Assembly: GCF_900102745.1 (NCBI RefSeq)
Contig: NZ_FMZF01000005.1
Location: forward strand, 124,001-188,000
Origin: Geodermatophilus telluris
Lineage (GTDB): Bacteria; Actinomycetota; Actinomycetes; Mycobacteriales; Geodermatophilaceae
Direction: 5' to 3'
Length of the DNA: 64,000 bases
Positions 9,782 to 20,737 of this stretch are shown one piece after another. The notes under the pieces were generated by a model. That model was not told the DNA's origin. It worked only from the letters and a program-made list of their open reading frames with translations, and did not search any database. Each line of letters starts with the position of its first letter. Positions within the stretch are counted from its first letter, which is position 1. The position numbers and the translations under genes are program-made.

Positions 9782-10906
9782 CTAGGCGTCGAACAACGGT
9801 TCCGACGACGAACCCGGGTCACGCGGGACTGCTGTGACACCCCCGAGGGGGATCCCGCCGCGCGGCACCGGCCGGCCGAGGTGCCGCCAGGCCGCCTCGG
9901 TGGCCACCCGCCCGCGCGGCGTGCGCGCGAGCAGCCCGGCCCGCACCAGGAAGGGCTCGCACACCTCCTCGACGGTGTGCGGCTCCTCCCCCACCGCGAC
10001 GGCGAGCGTGCTGACGCCGACCGGCCCGCCGTGGAACTTGGTGACCAGCGCCTCGAGCACCTCGCGGTCGAGCCGGTCGAGGCCGAGCTCGTCGACGTCG
10101 TAGAGCGCCAGCGCGGCCCGGGCGACCGCGCGGGTGACCCGGCCGTCGGCCTCCACCTCGGCGTAGTCGCGCACCCGGCGCAGCAGCCGGTTGGCGATGC
10201 GGGGCGTGCCGCGGGAGCGGCGGGCGATCTCCGCCGACCCGTCGTCGGTGAGCTCGACGCCGAGCAGCTCGGCGCTGCGGGCCAGCACCAGCTGCAGCTC
10301 GGCCGGCTCGTAGAACTCCATCTGGCCGACGAAGCCGAACCGGTCGCGCAGCGGGCCGGTGAGCAGCCCGGCCCGGGTGGTCGCGCCGACCAGGGTGAAC
10401 GGGTTGATCTCCAGCGGGATGGCGGTGGCGCCGGGGCCCTTGCCGACGACGACGTCGACCCGGAAGTCCTCCATCGCCATGTAGAGCAGTTCCTCGGCGG
10501 GCCGGGCGATGCGGTGGATCTCGTCGATGAAGAGCACGTCGCCGGGGCCGAGGTTGGACAGCATCGCCGCCAGGTCGCCGGAGCGCTCGATGGCCGGGCC
10601 GCTGGTGATCTTCACCGCGGTGCCGAGCTCGGAGCCGATGATCAGCGCGAGGCTGGTCTTGCCGAGGCCGGGCGGGCCGGACAGCAGCACGTGGTCCGGC
10701 GGCCGGCCCCGCCGCTTGGCGCCCTCGAGCACCAGCGCCAGCTGCCGGGCCACCTTGGGCTGGCCGATGAAGTCGCGCAGCGAGTGCGGCCGCAGCGCCG
10801 ACTCGACGACCCGCTCCTCGTCACCGGCCTGCGGGGAGACGGCGAAGTCGCGGGAGATCCCCGCCTCGACCTCCCCGGTCAGCGACCGGTCGAACGGCGC
10901 GCTCAC
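9782..10906 (-). CDS. ruvB: Holliday junction helicase motor RuvB
   Basis: Hexameric AAA+ ATPase that drives branch migration with RuvA. Walker A is GPPGLGKTS, Walker [10 protein letters not shown], sensor 1 LVGATTRAG, and the arginine finger region PLRDRFG is intact; the C-terminal winged helix contains [17 protein letters not shown]. Length 374 is typical. Its last 20 residues are a variable tail. It lies 73 bases after ruvA, so unlike ruvC-ruvA the two are not overlapping. SOS control is likely shared through the LexA-type box before ruvC. Confidence 0.97.
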   Translation of the reverse strand: MSAPFDRSLTGEVEAGISRDFAVSPQAGDEERVVESALRPHSLRDFIGQPKVARQLALVLEGAKRRGRPPDHVLLSGPPGLGKTSLALIIGSELGTAVKITSGPAIERSGDLAAMLSNLGPGDVLFIDEIHRIARPAEELLYMAMEDFRVDVVVGKGPGATAIPLEINPFTLVGATTRAGLLTGPLRDRFGFVGQMEFYEPAELQLVLARSAELLGVELTDDGSAEIARRSRGTPRIANRLLRRVRDYAEVEADGRVTRAVARAALALYDVDELGLDRLDREVLEALVTKFHGGPVGVSTLAVAVGEEPHTVEEVCEPFLVRAGLLARTPRGRVATEAAWRHLGRPVPRGGIPLGGVTAVPRDPGSSSEPLFDA

Positions 10907-10961
10907 GCGTCCTCCTCGCTGGCGCTCGTCGGCCGCGTGCGCGGCACTGCTCTGCTCATCG

Positions 10962-10981
10962 GCTCGCTCGCACGCTCGCTC
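10962..10981. repeat. GCTCGCTCG-type intergenic sequence between ruvA and ruvB
   Basis: The 73-base ruvA-ruvB gap ends with GCTCGCTCGCACGCTCGCTC, two near-identical halves around a CA. Similar GAGCGAGCG-rich sequences recur between genes in several actinobacterial genomes, to my recollection; only this copy is in the window, so a repeat-family label is tentative. Confidence 0.3.
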
Positions 10982-11621
10982 ACGACCGGCCCAGCAGCTG
11001 CAGGGCCTGGCGCAGCAGCGAACCGACGTCGACCCGGCCGGTGCTGGTGAGCTGCTCGTCGGCCACCGGGGTCAGCGCGGCCAGCGCGGTGTCGGCCTCA
11101 CGGCTGCTCCAGCCCAGGCCGACCAGCGCCGAGGACAGCTGGTCGCGCCAGGGGGCCACCGGGGTGAGCGGCGCGGCGCCGGCCGGCAGCGGGGGCCCGT
11201 CGAGCTGGGTGTCGGTGGCCGTGGTGCCCAGCCGGTCGCGCAGCTCGAGGATGAGCCGCTCGGCGCCCTTCTTGCCGATGCCGGGCACCTGCATCAGCGC
11301 CTTGACGTCGGCCATCGACACCGCGCGCCGCACCTCCCGCGGCGGGTGGATGGCCAGCACCGCCTGGGCCAGCCGGGGGCCGACGCCGTTGGCGGTCTGC
11401 AGCAGCTCGAACAGCTGCCGCTCGTCGTCGTCGGCGAAGCCGTAGAGGGTGAGGGAGTCCTCGCGGACGACCAGGCTGGTGGCCAGCCGCGCCTGCTCCC
11501 CCACGGCCAGCCGGGCGATCGTGCCCGGGGTGCACTGCACCGCGAGGCCGACGCCGCCGACCTCCACCACCGCGCCGTCGGGCGACACCGCGGCCACCCG
11601 GCCGTGCACCGAGGCGATCAC
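10980..11621 (-). CDS. ruvA: Holliday junction binding protein RuvA
   Basis: Tetrameric DNA-binding partner of RuvB. The OB-fold domain opens with [21 protein letters not shown]; two helix-hairpin-helix motifs follow ([19 protein letters not shown] and [20 protein letters not shown]). The C-terminal domain III ([10 protein letters not shown]) contacts RuvB. The GTG at 11621 overlaps the ruvC stop by four bases and gives 213 residues; the longer frame upstream is a shadow of ruvC. Confidence 0.96.
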   Translation of the reverse strand: MIASVHGRVAAVSPDGAVVEVGGVGLAVQCTPGTIARLAVGEQARLATSLVVREDSLTLYGFADDDERQLFELLQTANGVGPRLAQAVLAIHPPREVRRAVSMADVKALMQVPGIGKKGAERLILELRDRLGTTATDTQLDGPPLPAGAAPLTPVAPWRDQLSSALVGLGWSSREADTALAALTPVADEQLTSTGRVDVGSLLRQALQLLGRS

Positions 11622-12184
11622 CGGGACACCCCCTGCCAGCGCGGCAGCGTCCGCTGCACGACCGGCGCGCCGATGCCGCCGGCGATGGCGGCGGAGCGCA
11701 GCCGCTGCTGCGCTGGGCCGCGCCACACGTGGCAGACCGCCAGCGCCAGCGCGTCGGCGGCGTCGGCCGGCTTGGGGGCGGCCGCGAGGCCCAGCACCCG
11801 GGTGACCATGAGGGTGACCTGCTCCTTGTCCGCGCGGCCGTTGCCGGAGATGGCCGCCTTGACCTCGCTGGGGGTGTGCCAGGCGACCGGCCGGTCGGCC
11901 TGCGCGGCGGCCAGCGCCGCGACCCCGGCCGCCTGGGCGGTGCCGGTGGCGGTGCCCTTGTTGTTCTGGGTGAACACCCGCTCGATGGCCACCACGTCGG
12001 GCCGGTGCTCGCGCAGCAGCGCCGTCACCTGGGTGTGCAGCTCCAGCAGCCGCAGCTCCAGGTCGAGGTCGGCGGAGCTGCGGATCACGCCCACGCCGAC
12101 CGCGGCCGGGCGCGCGCCGGGACGGCCGTCGACCACACCCCAGCCGCACCGGGTCAGCCCCGGGTCGATGCCGAGCACCCGCAT
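11618..12184 (-). CDS. ruvC: Holliday junction endonuclease RuvC
   Basis: Resolves Holliday junctions by symmetrical cleavage. The acidic residues of the RNase H-like active site are visible: Asp in MRVLGIDPGLTRCGWG, Glu in VVAIERVFTQNN, and the Asp pair in KPADAADALALAVCH. I start at ATG 12184 (188 residues, the family length) because GGAGG stands nine bases upstream; an earlier ATG adds 25 unconserved residues and would place the LexA-type box inside the gene. First gene of ruvCAB. Confidence 0.96.
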   Translation of the reverse strand: MRVLGIDPGLTRCGWGVVDGRPGARPAAVGVGVIRSSADLDLELRLLELHTQVTALLREHRPDVVAIERVFTQNNKGTATGTAQAAGVAALAAAQADRPVAWHTPSEVKAAISGNGRADKEQVTLMVTRVLGLAAAPKPADAADALALAVCHVWRGPAQQRLRSAAIAGGIGAPVVQRTLPRWQGVSR

Positions 12185-12202
12185 GGACAGCCGCCTCCGA
12201 TC

Positions 12203-12218
12203 CCGAACTGGTGTTCGA
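12203..12218 (-). promoter_or_regulatory. LexA (SOS) box upstream of ruvC
   Basis: CGAAC-TGGT-GTTCGA on the plus strand: the GAAC-N4-GTTC dyad of the actinobacterial LexA operator, with TCGAAC-N4-GTTCGA as the consensus and one base off at the outer left position. It lies 19 bases before the ruvC ATG. A TAGCCT hexamer (complement of 12222-12227) just upstream could be the -10. ruvC of Mycobacterium tuberculosis is under LexA, so SOS induction of ruvCAB is expected here. Confidence 0.8.
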
Positions 12219-12273
12219 CCGAGGCTAACCGCCCCGGCGGACACCGGGGACGGCGACACGCCTGGCGACAGCC

Positions 12274-12301
12274 GGCACGGCTCCTCGCAGGAGCCCGTGC
12301 C
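12274..12301 (-). terminator. Stem-loop after yebC
   Basis: GGCACGG-CTCCT-CGC-AGGAG-CCCGTGCC: a 12-13 bp stem with a single bulge and a three-base loop, 36 bases past the yebC stop, with no T-run. Probably ends the pdxS-pdxT-yebC transcript before the SOS-regulated ruvCAB unit. Confidence 0.6.
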
Positions 12302-12337
12302 GAGCGGAGCGGGGCGCGGGGGCGAGGGGGTCCTTCG

Positions 12338-13086
<749 letters not shown>

Positions 13087-13090
<4 letters not shown>

Positions 13091-13776
13091 TGCTCTCCTC
13101 CGGGTTCGGGGGCGCCGGCACCGGCGCCACTGGGGACGGCCACCGCCCGGCCGACCGCGGCCGCCTGCCGCACGACGTCCACGAACAGCGCGTGGACCCG
13201 GGTGTCCCCGGTCAGCTCCGGGTGGAAGCTGGTGGCCACGACGTCGCCCTGGCGCACCGCGACGATCCTACCGTCGGCCGGTCCGCCCACGACCCGCCCG
13301 AGGACCTCGACGTCCGGCCCGGCCTGCTCCACCCACGGCGCGCGGATGAACACCGCCGACAGCGGGCCGCCCGGCACGCCGGTGAGCTCGATCCGCGACT
13401 CGAAGGACTCCGCCTGCCGGCCGAACGCGTTGCGCCGGACGGTGACGTCGAGGGCACCGAGCGTCGGCTGGCCGGGCGGGGCGTCGAGCAGGCGGTCGGC
13501 CAGCAGCACCAGCCCCGCGCAGGTGCCGTACGCCGGCAGCCCGCCGCGGACGGCGTCGCGCAGCGGCCCGAGCAGGCCGGTGCGGACGGCGAGCTTCGTC
13601 ATCGTCGTCGACTCGCCGCCCGGCAGCACCAGCCCGTCGACGCCGGCCAGCTCCGCCGGGCGGCGCACCGGCACCGCCTCGGCGCCCAGCGCGGTCAGGA
13701 CGGCGAGGTGCTCGCGGACGTCGCCCTGCAGCGCCAGCACCCCGATGCGGACGCGCTCCGGGGCGGTGGTCCTCAC
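13087..13776 (-). CDS. pdxT: Pyridoxal 5'-phosphate synthase glutaminase subunit PdxT
   Basis: Releases ammonia from glutamine for PdxS. The class I glutaminase triad is present: the nucleophile Cys in [12 protein letters not shown] and His-Glu in [13 protein letters not shown]. The oxyanion-hole motif LPGGESTTM precedes them and [13 protein letters not shown] opens the domain. The 229-residue protein has a Gly/Ala/Pro tail beyond the usual 195. It overlaps pdxS upstream (ATG/TGA, 4 bp) and yebC downstream. The last visible Asp-Thr-Arg-Val-His run matches family PdxT. Confidence 0.95.
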
Positions 13777-14684
13777 CAGCCGCGGCTGGCGAAGCGCTGC
13801 GACTCCGGCAGCGTGTCCAGGCTGATGCCGACCATCGGCTCGCCCAGCCCGCGGGACACCTTGGCGATCACGCCCGGGTCGTCGGAGAAGGTGGTCGCCT
13901 GCACGATCGCCGCGGCGCGCTGCGCGGGGTCGCCGGACTTGAAGATGCCCGAGCCGACGAACACGCCCTCGGCGCCCAGCTGCATCATCATGGCCGCGTC
14001 GGCGGGGGTGGCGATGCCGCCGGCGGTGAACAGCACGACCGGCAGCTTCCCGGCGCGGGCCACCTCGACGACCAGGTCGTGCGGGGCGCGCAGCTCCTTG
14101 GCCGCGACGAACAGCTCGGTCTCGTCGAGGGTGGCCAGCCGCCGGATGCCGGCGCGCAGGGCGCGCATGTGCCGGGTGGCCTCGACGACGTTGCCGGTGC
14201 CGGCCTCGCCCTTGCTGCGGATCATCGCCGCGCCCTCGGCGATGCGGCGCAGCGCCTCGCCGAGGTCGGTGGCGCCGCAGACGAAGGGCACGGTGAACGC
14301 GTGCTTGTCGATGTGGTGGGCCTCGTCGGCCGGGGTGAGCACCTCGGACTCGTCGACGTAGTCCACCCCGAGGCTCTGCAGCACCTGGGCCTCGACGAAG
14401 TGGCCGATGCGGGCCTTGGCCATCACCGGGATCGAGACCGCGTCGATGATCCCCTGCACCATGTCGGGGTCGCTCATCCGCGCGATGCCGCCCTGGGCGC
14501 GGATGTCGGCGGGCACCCGCTCCAGCGCCATGACCGCGACCGCGCCGGCGTCCTCGGCGATGCGGGCCTGCTCGGGGGTGACGACGTCCATGATGACGCC
14601 GCCCTTGAGCTGCTCGGCCAGGCCGCGCTTGACGCGGTCGGTGCCCGTGGTGGGCGTGGCGGGGACGTCGGCGGGCGAGGACAC
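13773..14684 (-). CDS. pdxS: Pyridoxal 5'-phosphate synthase subunit PdxS
   Basis: Forms PLP from ribose 5-phosphate, glyceraldehyde 3-phosphate and ammonia supplied by PdxT. The beta/alpha barrel motifs are clear: [20 protein letters not shown], the substrate Lys in [15 protein letters not shown], the second catalytic Lys in [19 protein letters not shown], and the phosphate loop [20 protein letters not shown] chose GTG 14684 (303 residues) because GGAG lies upstream; an ATG 19 codons earlier adds a Pro-rich leader with no ribosome site. Confidence 0.96.
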   Translation of the reverse strand: MSSPADVPATPTTGTDRVKRGLAEQLKGGVIMDVVTPEQARIAEDAGAVAVMALERVPADIRAQGGIARMSDPDMVQGIIDAVSIPVMAKARIGHFVEAQVLQSLGVDYVDESEVLTPADEAHHIDKHAFTVPFVCGATDLGEALRRIAEGAAMIRSKGEAGTGNVVEATRHMRALRAGIRRLATLDETELFVAAKELRAPHDLVVEVARAGKLPVVLFTAGGIATPADAAMMMQLGAEGVFVGSGIFKSGDPAQRAAAIVQATTFSDDPGVIAKVSRGLGEPMVGISLDTLPESQRFASRGW

Positions 14685-14752
14685 GGGCTGCTCCAGGGGG
14701 ACGGGGGTGGCCGGCCGGGGAGGCGCTCGGCGCGGGTCCATCGTAGGTGGGC

Positions 14753-15292
14753 TCAGCGGGCGGCCGGTCCGGCGCCGCTGGTCACCGCGTCCAGCCCGTC
14801 CTCGACGTCGAAGAAGCGCGGCAGCGGGCGGTCGGCGTGCAGCCGCAGCAGCCGCGGCAGCCGGTGCAGCCGCAGCAGGTGGGTGTCGCGGACGGCGTCG
14901 TTGTAGAAGCGGCGGGCCAGGCCCATCCGGGCGTCGGCCTCGGCCAGCTCCGTCAGCAGCCGGGCGGGCACCCCGGGCAGGTCGGCGGGCAGCGCGCGCA
15001 GCTCCCGGCCGAGGGCGTTCTCGGCCAGCTCCCGGTCGCCGGTGGGGGGCTGGCGGGCGTCGTAGGCGGCGGTCTTCAGCCGGGTGGCGCGGTCCTCACC
15101 GAGGACGGCGGAGTGCTCCGCGGCGAGGTCGGCGGCGAGCGCGGCGCGCTGCTGCAGCCGGGTGTCGAGCACCGACCAGGCCCGCGCGACCCGGCCCTCG
15201 AGACGGCGCAGCCGGGTCAGCGTCCACGCCGTCCAGGCCAGCAGGAGGACGGCGACGCCCGCGACGAGCAGCAACCAGGCGTCGGGCGTCAC
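14753..15292 (-). CDS. LemA-family membrane protein
   Basis: A 179-residue LemA-type protein: an N-terminal out-facing stub and one membrane helix ([20 protein letters not shown]), then a cytoplasmic or extracytoplasmic helical bundle starting [20 protein letters not shown] and holding the family motif [16 protein letters not shown]. LemA function is not well defined. Start GTG 15292 lies 11 bases after the pimA stop, so it probably belongs to the thrS-pimA transcript; the ribosome site is weak. Confidence 0.85.
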   Translation of the reverse strand: MTPDAWLLLVAGVAVLLLAWTAWTLTRLRRLEGRVARAWSVLDTRLQQRAALAADLAAEHSAVLGEDRATRLKTAAYDARQPPTGDRELAENALGRELRALPADLPGVPARLLTELAEADARMGLARRFYNDAVRDTHLLRLHRLPRLLRLHADRPLPRFFDVEDGLDAVTSGAGPAAR

Positions 15293-15303
15293 GGCCGCCC
15301 ACG

Positions 15304-16509
15304 CTAGCGGCGCGCACGCCGGAAGAGGGACGGCCACACCCCGTCGGGTGTCCCGGCGGCGAGCTCCCCGTCGTCGGCGGCGGTGACCGCGCCGGTCCCG
15401 GCGAGGACGACGGTCTCGTAGACGTCGAGGACCCGGCGGGCCACCACCTGCCAGTCGTAGCCGGCGGCCGCCTCCTGCCCGGCCGCCGACAGCCGCGCCC
15501 GGCGGGCGGGGTCGGCGAGCAGGTCCGACAGCGCCCGGGCCAGCGCGGCGGCGTCCCCGCGGTGCACCAGCACGCCGGCCGCGCCGTCCTCCAGCACCCG
15601 CGCGAACGCGTCGAGGTCGCTGGCGACGATGGGCGCGCCGGCCGCCATCGCCTCGATGAGCACCACGCCGAAGGACTCGCCGAGCAGGTTGGGCGCGCAG
15701 TAGACGTCCACCGAGCGGAGGAAGGCGGCCTTGTCGGCCTCCGTGAGCTCGCCGAGCACCGCCACCGACGGCGCGAGGTCCTCGCCCAGCGAGCCGCGCA
15801 GCGCGTCGGGGTCGCCCCGCCCGGCTACCAGCAGCCGGGCGCCGGGGTGCTCCCGGACGACGGTGCGCATCGCCTCCAGCAGCACCGGCAGGCCCTTGCG
15901 CGGCTCGTCGTAGCGGCCGAGGAAGCCGACGGTCGGGCCGTCGACGCCCCGCGCCAGGCCGGACAGCGGCGGCCCCTCGGCGAACGGGGCGACGTGCACG
16001 CCGTTGGGGATGATCACCGCGTCGCCGCCGAGGTGCTCCACCTGCACCCGCCGGGCGAAGTCGGAGACGGCGATCCGGCCGTTGATCCGCTCCAGCCACG
16101 GGCGCACGACCGGCCCCCAGGCGGCCAGCCACTTCGACCGGACGGTGGCGGCGTGGAAGGTGGCCACGATCGGGCCGGTGGCGATCATGCAGACCAGCAG
16201 CCCGGTCGACGGCGGGGCCGGGTCGTGCACGTGGACGACGTCGAAGTGCCCCTCGCGCAGCCACCGGCGCACCCGGGCCGCCGACACCGGGCCGAACTGC
16301 ACGCTGGCCATCGAGCCGTTGTACGGGATCGGCACGGTGCGCCCGGCGAAGGTGATCCAGGGGTCGGTCAGCGACTCCTCGTGCTCGGCCGGGGTGAGCA
16401 CCTCGACGTGGTGGCCGAGCCCGCGCAGCGTCTCGGCGAGGTCGCGCACGTGGTACTGGACCCCGCCGGGGACGTCCCACTGGTAGGGGCAGACCAGCCC
16501 GATCCGCAT
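15304..16509 (-). CDS. pimA: Phosphatidyl-myo-inositol mannosyltransferase PimA-like
   Basis: GT4-family glycosyltransferase expected to transfer mannose from GDP-mannose to phosphatidylinositol at the inner membrane face. N-terminal MRIGLVCPYQWDVPGGVQYH holds the GGV loop that binds GDP; VVHVHDPAPPST, VGFLGRYDEPRKGLPVLLEA and the EX7E motif ESFGVVLIEAMAAGAP are all in place. 401 residues, with a short basic tail. Its ATG shares one base with the stop of the acyltransferase. The order pgsA-acyltransferase-pimA is the same as in mycobacteria and supports the specific function. Confidence 0.92.
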   Translation of the reverse strand: MRIGLVCPYQWDVPGGVQYHVRDLAETLRGLGHHVEVLTPAEHEESLTDPWITFAGRTVPIPYNGSMASVQFGPVSAARVRRWLREGHFDVVHVHDPAPPSTGLLVCMIATGPIVATFHAATVRSKWLAAWGPVVRPWLERINGRIAVSDFARRVQVEHLGGDAVIIPNGVHVAPFAEGPPLSGLARGVDGPTVGFLGRYDEPRKGLPVLLEAMRTVVREHPGARLLVAGRGDPDALRGSLGEDLAPSVAVLGELTEADKAAFLRSVDVYCAPNLLGESFGVVLIEAMAAGAPIVASDLDAFARVLEDGAAGVLVHRGDAAALARALSDLLADPARRARLSAAGQEAAAGYDWQVVARRVLDVYETVVLAGTGAVTAADDGELAAGTPDGVWPSLFRRARR

Positions 16510-17444
16510 CAGCCGCGCTCCGCCGCGGGCGGGTCCGGCGGCACGTCGTCCCACACCCGGCCGAGCACGTGCCAGTCCTCGGGGCGGACGGCGAGGTCGT
16601 CGGTGAACGCGTCGGCGACCCCCTGCATCCCGGCCTGGACCCGGTCGCGCAGGCTGCCGGGTCCGTCGACGCGCACCTCGGGGCGGACGGCGAACTCCCA
16701 GCCGCGGTCGGTGAAGCGGCATATCGCCGGGTGCAGGGCGGCGCCGGTCCGGGCGGCGAGCAGGGCGGGGCCGCCGGGCATCGTCGCCCGGCGGGAGAAG
16801 AGGTCCACGGAGACGCCGCCGGAGCCCAGGTCGCGGTCGACCAGCAGGCAGGTGAAGCCCCCGCCGTCCAGCCACTCGCGCAGCACCGCCGAGCTCGGCC
16901 GCGCTCCCCCCGTCAGCGGCAGCACCTCGATGCCGAGGGACCGGCGGTAGTCGAGGAACCGCTGGTAGAGCGACTCGGGGCGCAGGCGCTCGGCGACGGT
17001 GGTGAACGGGCCGCCGAGCCAGTCGACGAGCCACACGCCCGCGGCGTCCCAGTTCCCGCTGTGCGGCAGCGCGACGACGACGCCGCGGCCCTGGTCGCGG
17101 GCCCGCTCGAAGTGCTCGACGCCGGAGCTGGCGGTGTCGGCCACGATCCGCTCGCGGGGCAGCCGCGGCAGGCGGAACGCCTCCTGCCAGTACCGCGCGT
17201 AGGAGCGCACCGCGCGCACGGTCAGCGCGTCGAGCTCCTCGTCGTCCAGCTTTCCGCCCGTGGCCACCCGCAGGTTGGCGCGCAGCTGACGGACCTTGCG
17301 GCCCTCGCGCCCGGCCGCCCACCGCCCCGCCGCGTCGGAGGCGCCGCGGGCCACCGGCTCGGGCAGCCGCTGGACGGCCTGCCAGCCGGCGGCGTAGCCG
17401 AGGTCGGTGAGCCGGGCGGCCGCGCGGGCGCGGGCGCCGCTCAC
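16509..17444 (-). CDS. Phosphatidylinositol mannoside acyltransferase (PatA-like)
   Basis: Lipid A acyltransferase-family (LPLAT) enzyme, probably adding a fatty acyl chain to PIM1/PIM2. The HX4D catalytic motif is in VVVALPHSGNWDAAG; LLVDRDLGSGGVSVDLFSR and ARTGAALHPAICRF are the later blocks. 311 residues from GTG 17444, which overlaps the pgsA stop by four bases. Homologues in Mycobacterium (Rv2611c) act on the PimA product, and the neighbour here is pimA. The substrate is inferred from that context. Confidence 0.9.
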   Translation of the reverse strand: MSGARARAAARLTDLGYAAGWQAVQRLPEPVARGASDAAGRWAAGREGRKVRQLRANLRVATGGKLDDEELDALTVRAVRSYARYWQEAFRLPRLPRERIVADTASSGVEHFERARDQGRGVVVALPHSGNWDAAGVWLVDWLGGPFTTVAERLRPESLYQRFLDYRRSLGIEVLPLTGGARPSSAVLREWLDGGGFTCLLVDRDLGSGGVSVDLFSRRATMPGGPALLAARTGAALHPAICRFTDRGWEFAVRPEVRVDGPGSLRDRVQAGMQGVADAFTDDLAVRPEDWHVLGRVWDDVPPDPPAAERG

Positions 17445-18076
17445 CGCGCCGGCGCCGGGGCCGCCGGCGCCGGCTTGCCGCGGGCGCCGCGGTGGACCGC
17501 GGCGATCCGCTGCCCGACCGTGACGGCGCCGCCGGCCACCGACAGCCAGAGGCCCACGTCGACCAGGTACGGCAGGCCCAGGCCGGTCAGCCCGGTGCCG
17601 GTGAGCACCAGGATGAGCCGCTCGGTGCGCTCGACCAGCCCGACGTCGCAGGGGATGCCGACCCCCTCGGCGCGGGCCTTGGTGTAGCTGGTGAGCACGC
17701 CCAGGACCAGGGCGACCAGCGCCAGCAGCGCGAGCAGCCGGTCGTCGCCGGCGCCGGTGAACCACCACACCAGCGCGCCGAAGACGGCGGCGTCGACCGC
17801 CCGGTCGCAGGTGGAGTCGAGCACCGCGCCGAAGGCCGACCCGCCGCCGCGGGCCCGGGCCAGCGCGCCGTCGAGCATGTCGAGCAGCACGAAGACGGTG
17901 ACGGTGAACGCGCCCCAGAACAGCTGCCCGCGCGCGATGAGCAGCACCGCCCCGGCGACGGCACCCAGCGTGCCGGTGACGGTGACCACGTCGGGCGTGA
18001 CCCCGGCGCGCGCCAGCCGGGTGACCACCGGCGCCCAGAACCGGCCGACGGCGGCGCGGGCGCCCTGTCCCAGCAC
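17441..18076 (-). CDS. pgsA: Phosphatidylinositol phosphate synthase (CDP-alcohol phosphatidyltransferase)
   Basis: Membrane enzyme with six helices that joins CDP-diacylglycerol to inositol 1-phosphate. The family motif D-G-x2-A-R-x8-G-x3-D-x3-D is complete in DMLDGALARARGGGSAFG followed by AVLDSTCDR. 211 residues, ATG 18076, one base after the stop of the HIT gene. Being followed by an acyltransferase and pimA, it is PIP synthase, not phosphatidylglycerophosphate synthase. The last 25 residues are a Pro/Ala tail. Confidence 0.93.
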   Translation of the reverse strand: MLGQGARAAVGRFWAPVVTRLARAGVTPDVVTVTGTLGAVAGAVLLIARGQLFWGAFTVTVFVLLDMLDGALARARGGGSAFGAVLDSTCDRAVDAAVFGALVWWFTGAGDDRLLALLALVALVLGVLTSYTKARAEGVGIPCDVGLVERTERLILVLTGTGLTGLGLPYLVDVGLWLSVAGGAVTVGQRIAAVHRGARGKPAPAAPAPAR

Positions 18077-18077
18077 G

Positions 18078-18671
18078 TCAGTCCCCCCGCACCGGTGCCG
18101 CTGCCGGGGTGGTGGCCGGGGCCGGCCAGGAGCGGGCGAGCAGCGCCCGCGTCTCGGCGAGCACCTGGGGCAGCACCCGGGTCAGCCCGATGACGGGCAT
18201 GAAGTTGGTGTCCCCGCCCCAGCGCGGCACCGCGTGCTGGTGCAGGTGGTCGGCGATGCCCGCGCCGGCCACCGAGCCCTGGTTCATCCCGATGTTGAAG
18301 CCGTGCGCGCCGGTCACCTCTCGCACCACCCGCATCGCCGTCTGCGTGAACGCGCCCAGCTCGGCGACCTCGGCGGCGGTGAGGTCGGTGTAGTCGGGCA
18401 CGTGCCGGTACGGGACCACCATGAGGTGCCCGGCGTTGTAGGGGTAGAGGTTGAGCACCGCGAACACCGTCTCCCCGCGGGCGACCACCAGCCCCTCCTC
18501 GTCCGGCATGGCCGGGATGAGGCAGAACGGGCAGTCGTGCTCCCCGGTCGGCTTGCCCTCGCCGCGGATGTAGGCCATCCGGTAGGGCGTCCACAGGTGC
18601 TCGAAGACGGTGGCCGGGCCGCCGTCGTCGCTCGAGACCGGGACGTTGACGCCGTCCGGGCCGGTGGTCAC
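18078..18671 (-). CDS. HIT-family protein, probable Ap4A phosphorylase
   Basis: Histidine-triad nucleotide-binding enzyme. The triad is in [27 protein letters not shown] marks the zinc-type knuckle and [18 protein letters not shown] the nucleotide-binding strand. The same gene in M. tuberculosis (Rv2613c, between thrS and pgsA) has been described as a diadenosine tetraphosphate phosphorylase. GTG 18671 overlaps the thrS stop by four bases, and 197 residues is the family length. A link with thrS is attractive, since aminoacyl-tRNA synthetases make Ap4A, but that is inference. Confidence 0.9.
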   Translation of the reverse strand: MTTGPDGVNVPVSSDDGGPATVFEHLWTPYRMAYIRGEGKPTGEHDCPFCLIPAMPDEEGLVVARGETVFAVLNLYPYNAGHLMVVPYRHVPDYTDLTAAEVAELGAFTQTAMRVVREVTGAHGFNIGMNQGSVAGAGIADHLHQHAVPRWGGDTNFMPVIGLTRVLPQVLAETRALLARSWPAPATTPAAAPVRGD

Positions 18672-20737
18672 GACCGCCCCAGCGGCGTCTCGGCGCTCGG
18701 GTCGGTGTTGTGCCGGGCGGCCACCCAGGCGGCGACGGCGTCGACGGCCTCGTCCACCGGCACCCCGTTGCGCTGGCTGCCGTCGCGGAAGCGGAAGGAG
18801 ACCGCGCCGGCCTCGGCGTCGGTGGCCCCGGCGATGAGCACGAAGGGCACCTTCTGCTTGCTGGCGTTGCGGATCTTCTTCTGCATGCGGTCGTCGGAGT
18901 CGTCGACCTCGGCCCGGATCCCCCGCTCCCGCAGCCGCAGCGCCACGTCGCGCAGGTAGGGGACCTGGTCGTCGGTGACGGGGACCGCGGTCACCTGCAC
19001 CGGCGCCAGCCAGGCCGGGAACGCGCCGGCGTAGTGCTCGGTGAGCACGGCGAAGAACCGCTCGATGGAGCCGAACAGCGCCCGGTGCAGCATCACCGGC
19101 CGCTGCCGGGACCCGTCGGCGGCGGTGTATTCCAGGCCGAAGCGCTCGGGCAGGTTGAAGTCGACCTGGATGGTCGACATCTGCCAGCTGCGGCCGATGG
19201 CGTCGCGCGCCTGCACGGAGATCTTGGGGCCGTAGAACGCCGCGCCGCCCGGGTCGGGCACCCACTCCAGGCCGGAGTCCAGCGCCGCCTGGCGCAGCGC
19301 CTCGGTGGCCACCTCCCAGCTCTCGTCGGACCCCACCGACTTCGCCGGGTCGCGGGTGGACAGCTCCAGGTAGAAGTCGCTCAGGCCGTAGTCGGCGAGC
19401 AGGCCCAGCACGAAGTCGAGCAGGCTGCGCAGCTCTCCGGCCATCTGCTCGGGGGTGCAGTAGATGTGCGCGTCGTCCTGGGTGAAGCCGCGGGCCCGGG
19501 TGAGCCCGTGCACGACGCCGGACTTCTCGTAGCGGTAGACGGTGCCGAACTCGAACAGCCGCAGCGGCAGCTCCCGGTAGGACCGGCCGCGGGCCCCGAA
19601 CACCAGGTTGTGCATCGGGCAGTTCATCGGCTTGAGGTAGTAGTCCTGCCCCTGCCGGCGCACGGTGCCCGCCGCGTCGCGCTCCTCGTCGAGCTGCATG
19701 GGCGGGTACATGCCCTCGGCGTACCAGTCGAGGTGCCCGGAGACCTCGAACAGCCGCGCCTTGCTGATGTGCGGGGTGTTGACGAAGGAGTAGCCGGCCT
19801 CCTCGTGCCGACGGCGGCTGTAGGCCTCCAGCTCCCGCCGCACGATCCCGCCCCGGGGGTGGAAGACCGCCAGGCCCGAGCCGATCTCGTCGGGGAAGCT
19901 GAACAGGTCCAGCTCCGCGCCCAGCCGGCGGTGGTCGCGGCGCTCGGCCTCGGCGACCTGCTCCAGGTAGGCCTTGTGCGCCTCGCGGCTCTCCCAGGCG
20001 GTGCCGTACACGCGCTGCAGCTGCGGGTTCTTCTCGCTGCCGCGCCAGTAGGCCGCGGCCGACCGGGTGAGGCTGAACGCCGGGATGCTCGAGGTGCGCG
20101 ACAGGTGCGGCCCGCGGCACAGGTCGGTCCACACGCGCTCGCCGGTGCGGGCGTCGAGGTTGTCGTACATGGTCAGCTGCGCGCCGCCGACCTCGACGTC
20201 GGCGCCCTCCGCGACCTCGGCAGCGTCGGCGGCCCCGCTCTTGAGGCCGATCAGCTCGAGCTTGTACGGCTCGTGGGCGAGCTCGGCGCGGGCGTCGTCG
20301 TCGCCGATCTCGCGGCGGGAGAACCGCTGGCCGGCCTTGACGATCTGCTGCATGCGCTTCTCCAGCGCCTGCAGGTCCTCGGGGGTGAACGGCTTCTCGG
20401 GGTCGAAGTCGTAGTAGAAGCCGTTCTCCACCGGCGGGCCGATGCCCAGGCGGGTGCCGGGGAAGAGGTCCTGCACGGCCTGGGCGAGCACGTGCGCGGT
20501 GGAGTGGCGGATGACGGCGCGGCCCTCGGGGCTGGCGGCCGGCACCGGCTCGACGTCGGCGTCGGCGTCGGGGGCCCAGGCGAGGTCGCGGAGGTCGCCG
20601 GTGGCCAGGTCGCGGACGACGACGGCACCGTCGGGGCCCTTGAGCGCGACCCCGGCGTCCTTGAGCGCCTGCTCGGCCGTGGTCCCGGCCGGCACCCGGA
20701 TCGGGGCGGCGGCGGCGGGGGTGGGCGCGGCGGACAC
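18668..20737 (-). CDS. thrS: Threonyl-tRNA synthetase
   Basis: Charges tRNA-Thr and edits serine. Order: N-terminal TGS domain ([20 protein letters not shown]), editing domain, catalytic class II core with zinc Cys in [14 protein letters not shown] and His in TQDDAHIYC, motif 2 [13 protein letters not shown], motif 3 [13 protein letters not shown], and the anticodon-binding domain after [14 protein letters not shown] use GTG 20737 (689 residues), which follows GGAG; an upstream in-frame start adds 20 Pro/Thr residues. First gene of the PIM-lipid operon. Confidence 0.97.
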   Translation of the reverse strand: MSAAPTPAAAAPIRVPAGTTAEQALKDAGVALKGPDGAVVVRDLATGDLRDLAWAPDADADVEPVPAASPEGRAVIRHSTAHVLAQAVQDLFPGTRLGIGPPVENGFYYDFDPEKPFTPEDLQALEKRMQQIVKAGQRFSRREIGDDDARAELAHEPYKLELIGLKSGAADAAEVAEGADVEVGGAQLTMYDNLDARTGERVWTDLCRGPHLSRTSSIPAFSLTRSAAAYWRGSEKNPQLQRVYGTAWESREAHKAYLEQVAEAERRDHRRLGAELDLFSFPDEIGSGLAVFHPRGGIVRRELEAYSRRRHEEAGYSFVNTPHISKARLFEVSGHLDWYAEGMYPPMQLDEERDAAGTVRRQGQDYYLKPMNCPMHNLVFGARGRSYRELPLRLFEFGTVYRYEKSGVVHGLTRARGFTQDDAHIYCTPEQMAGELRSLLDFVLGLLADYGLSDFYLELSTRDPAKSVGSDESWEVATEALRQAALDSGLEWVPDPGGAAFYGPKISVQARDAIGRSWQMSTIQVDFNLPERFGLEYTAADGSRQRPVMLHRALFGSIERFFAVLTEHYAGAFPAWLAPVQVTAVPVTDDQVPYLRDVALRLRERGIRAEVDDSDDRMQKKIRNASKQKVPFVLIAGATDAEAGAVSFRFRDGSQRNGVPVDEAVDAVAAWVAARHNTDPSAETPLGRS

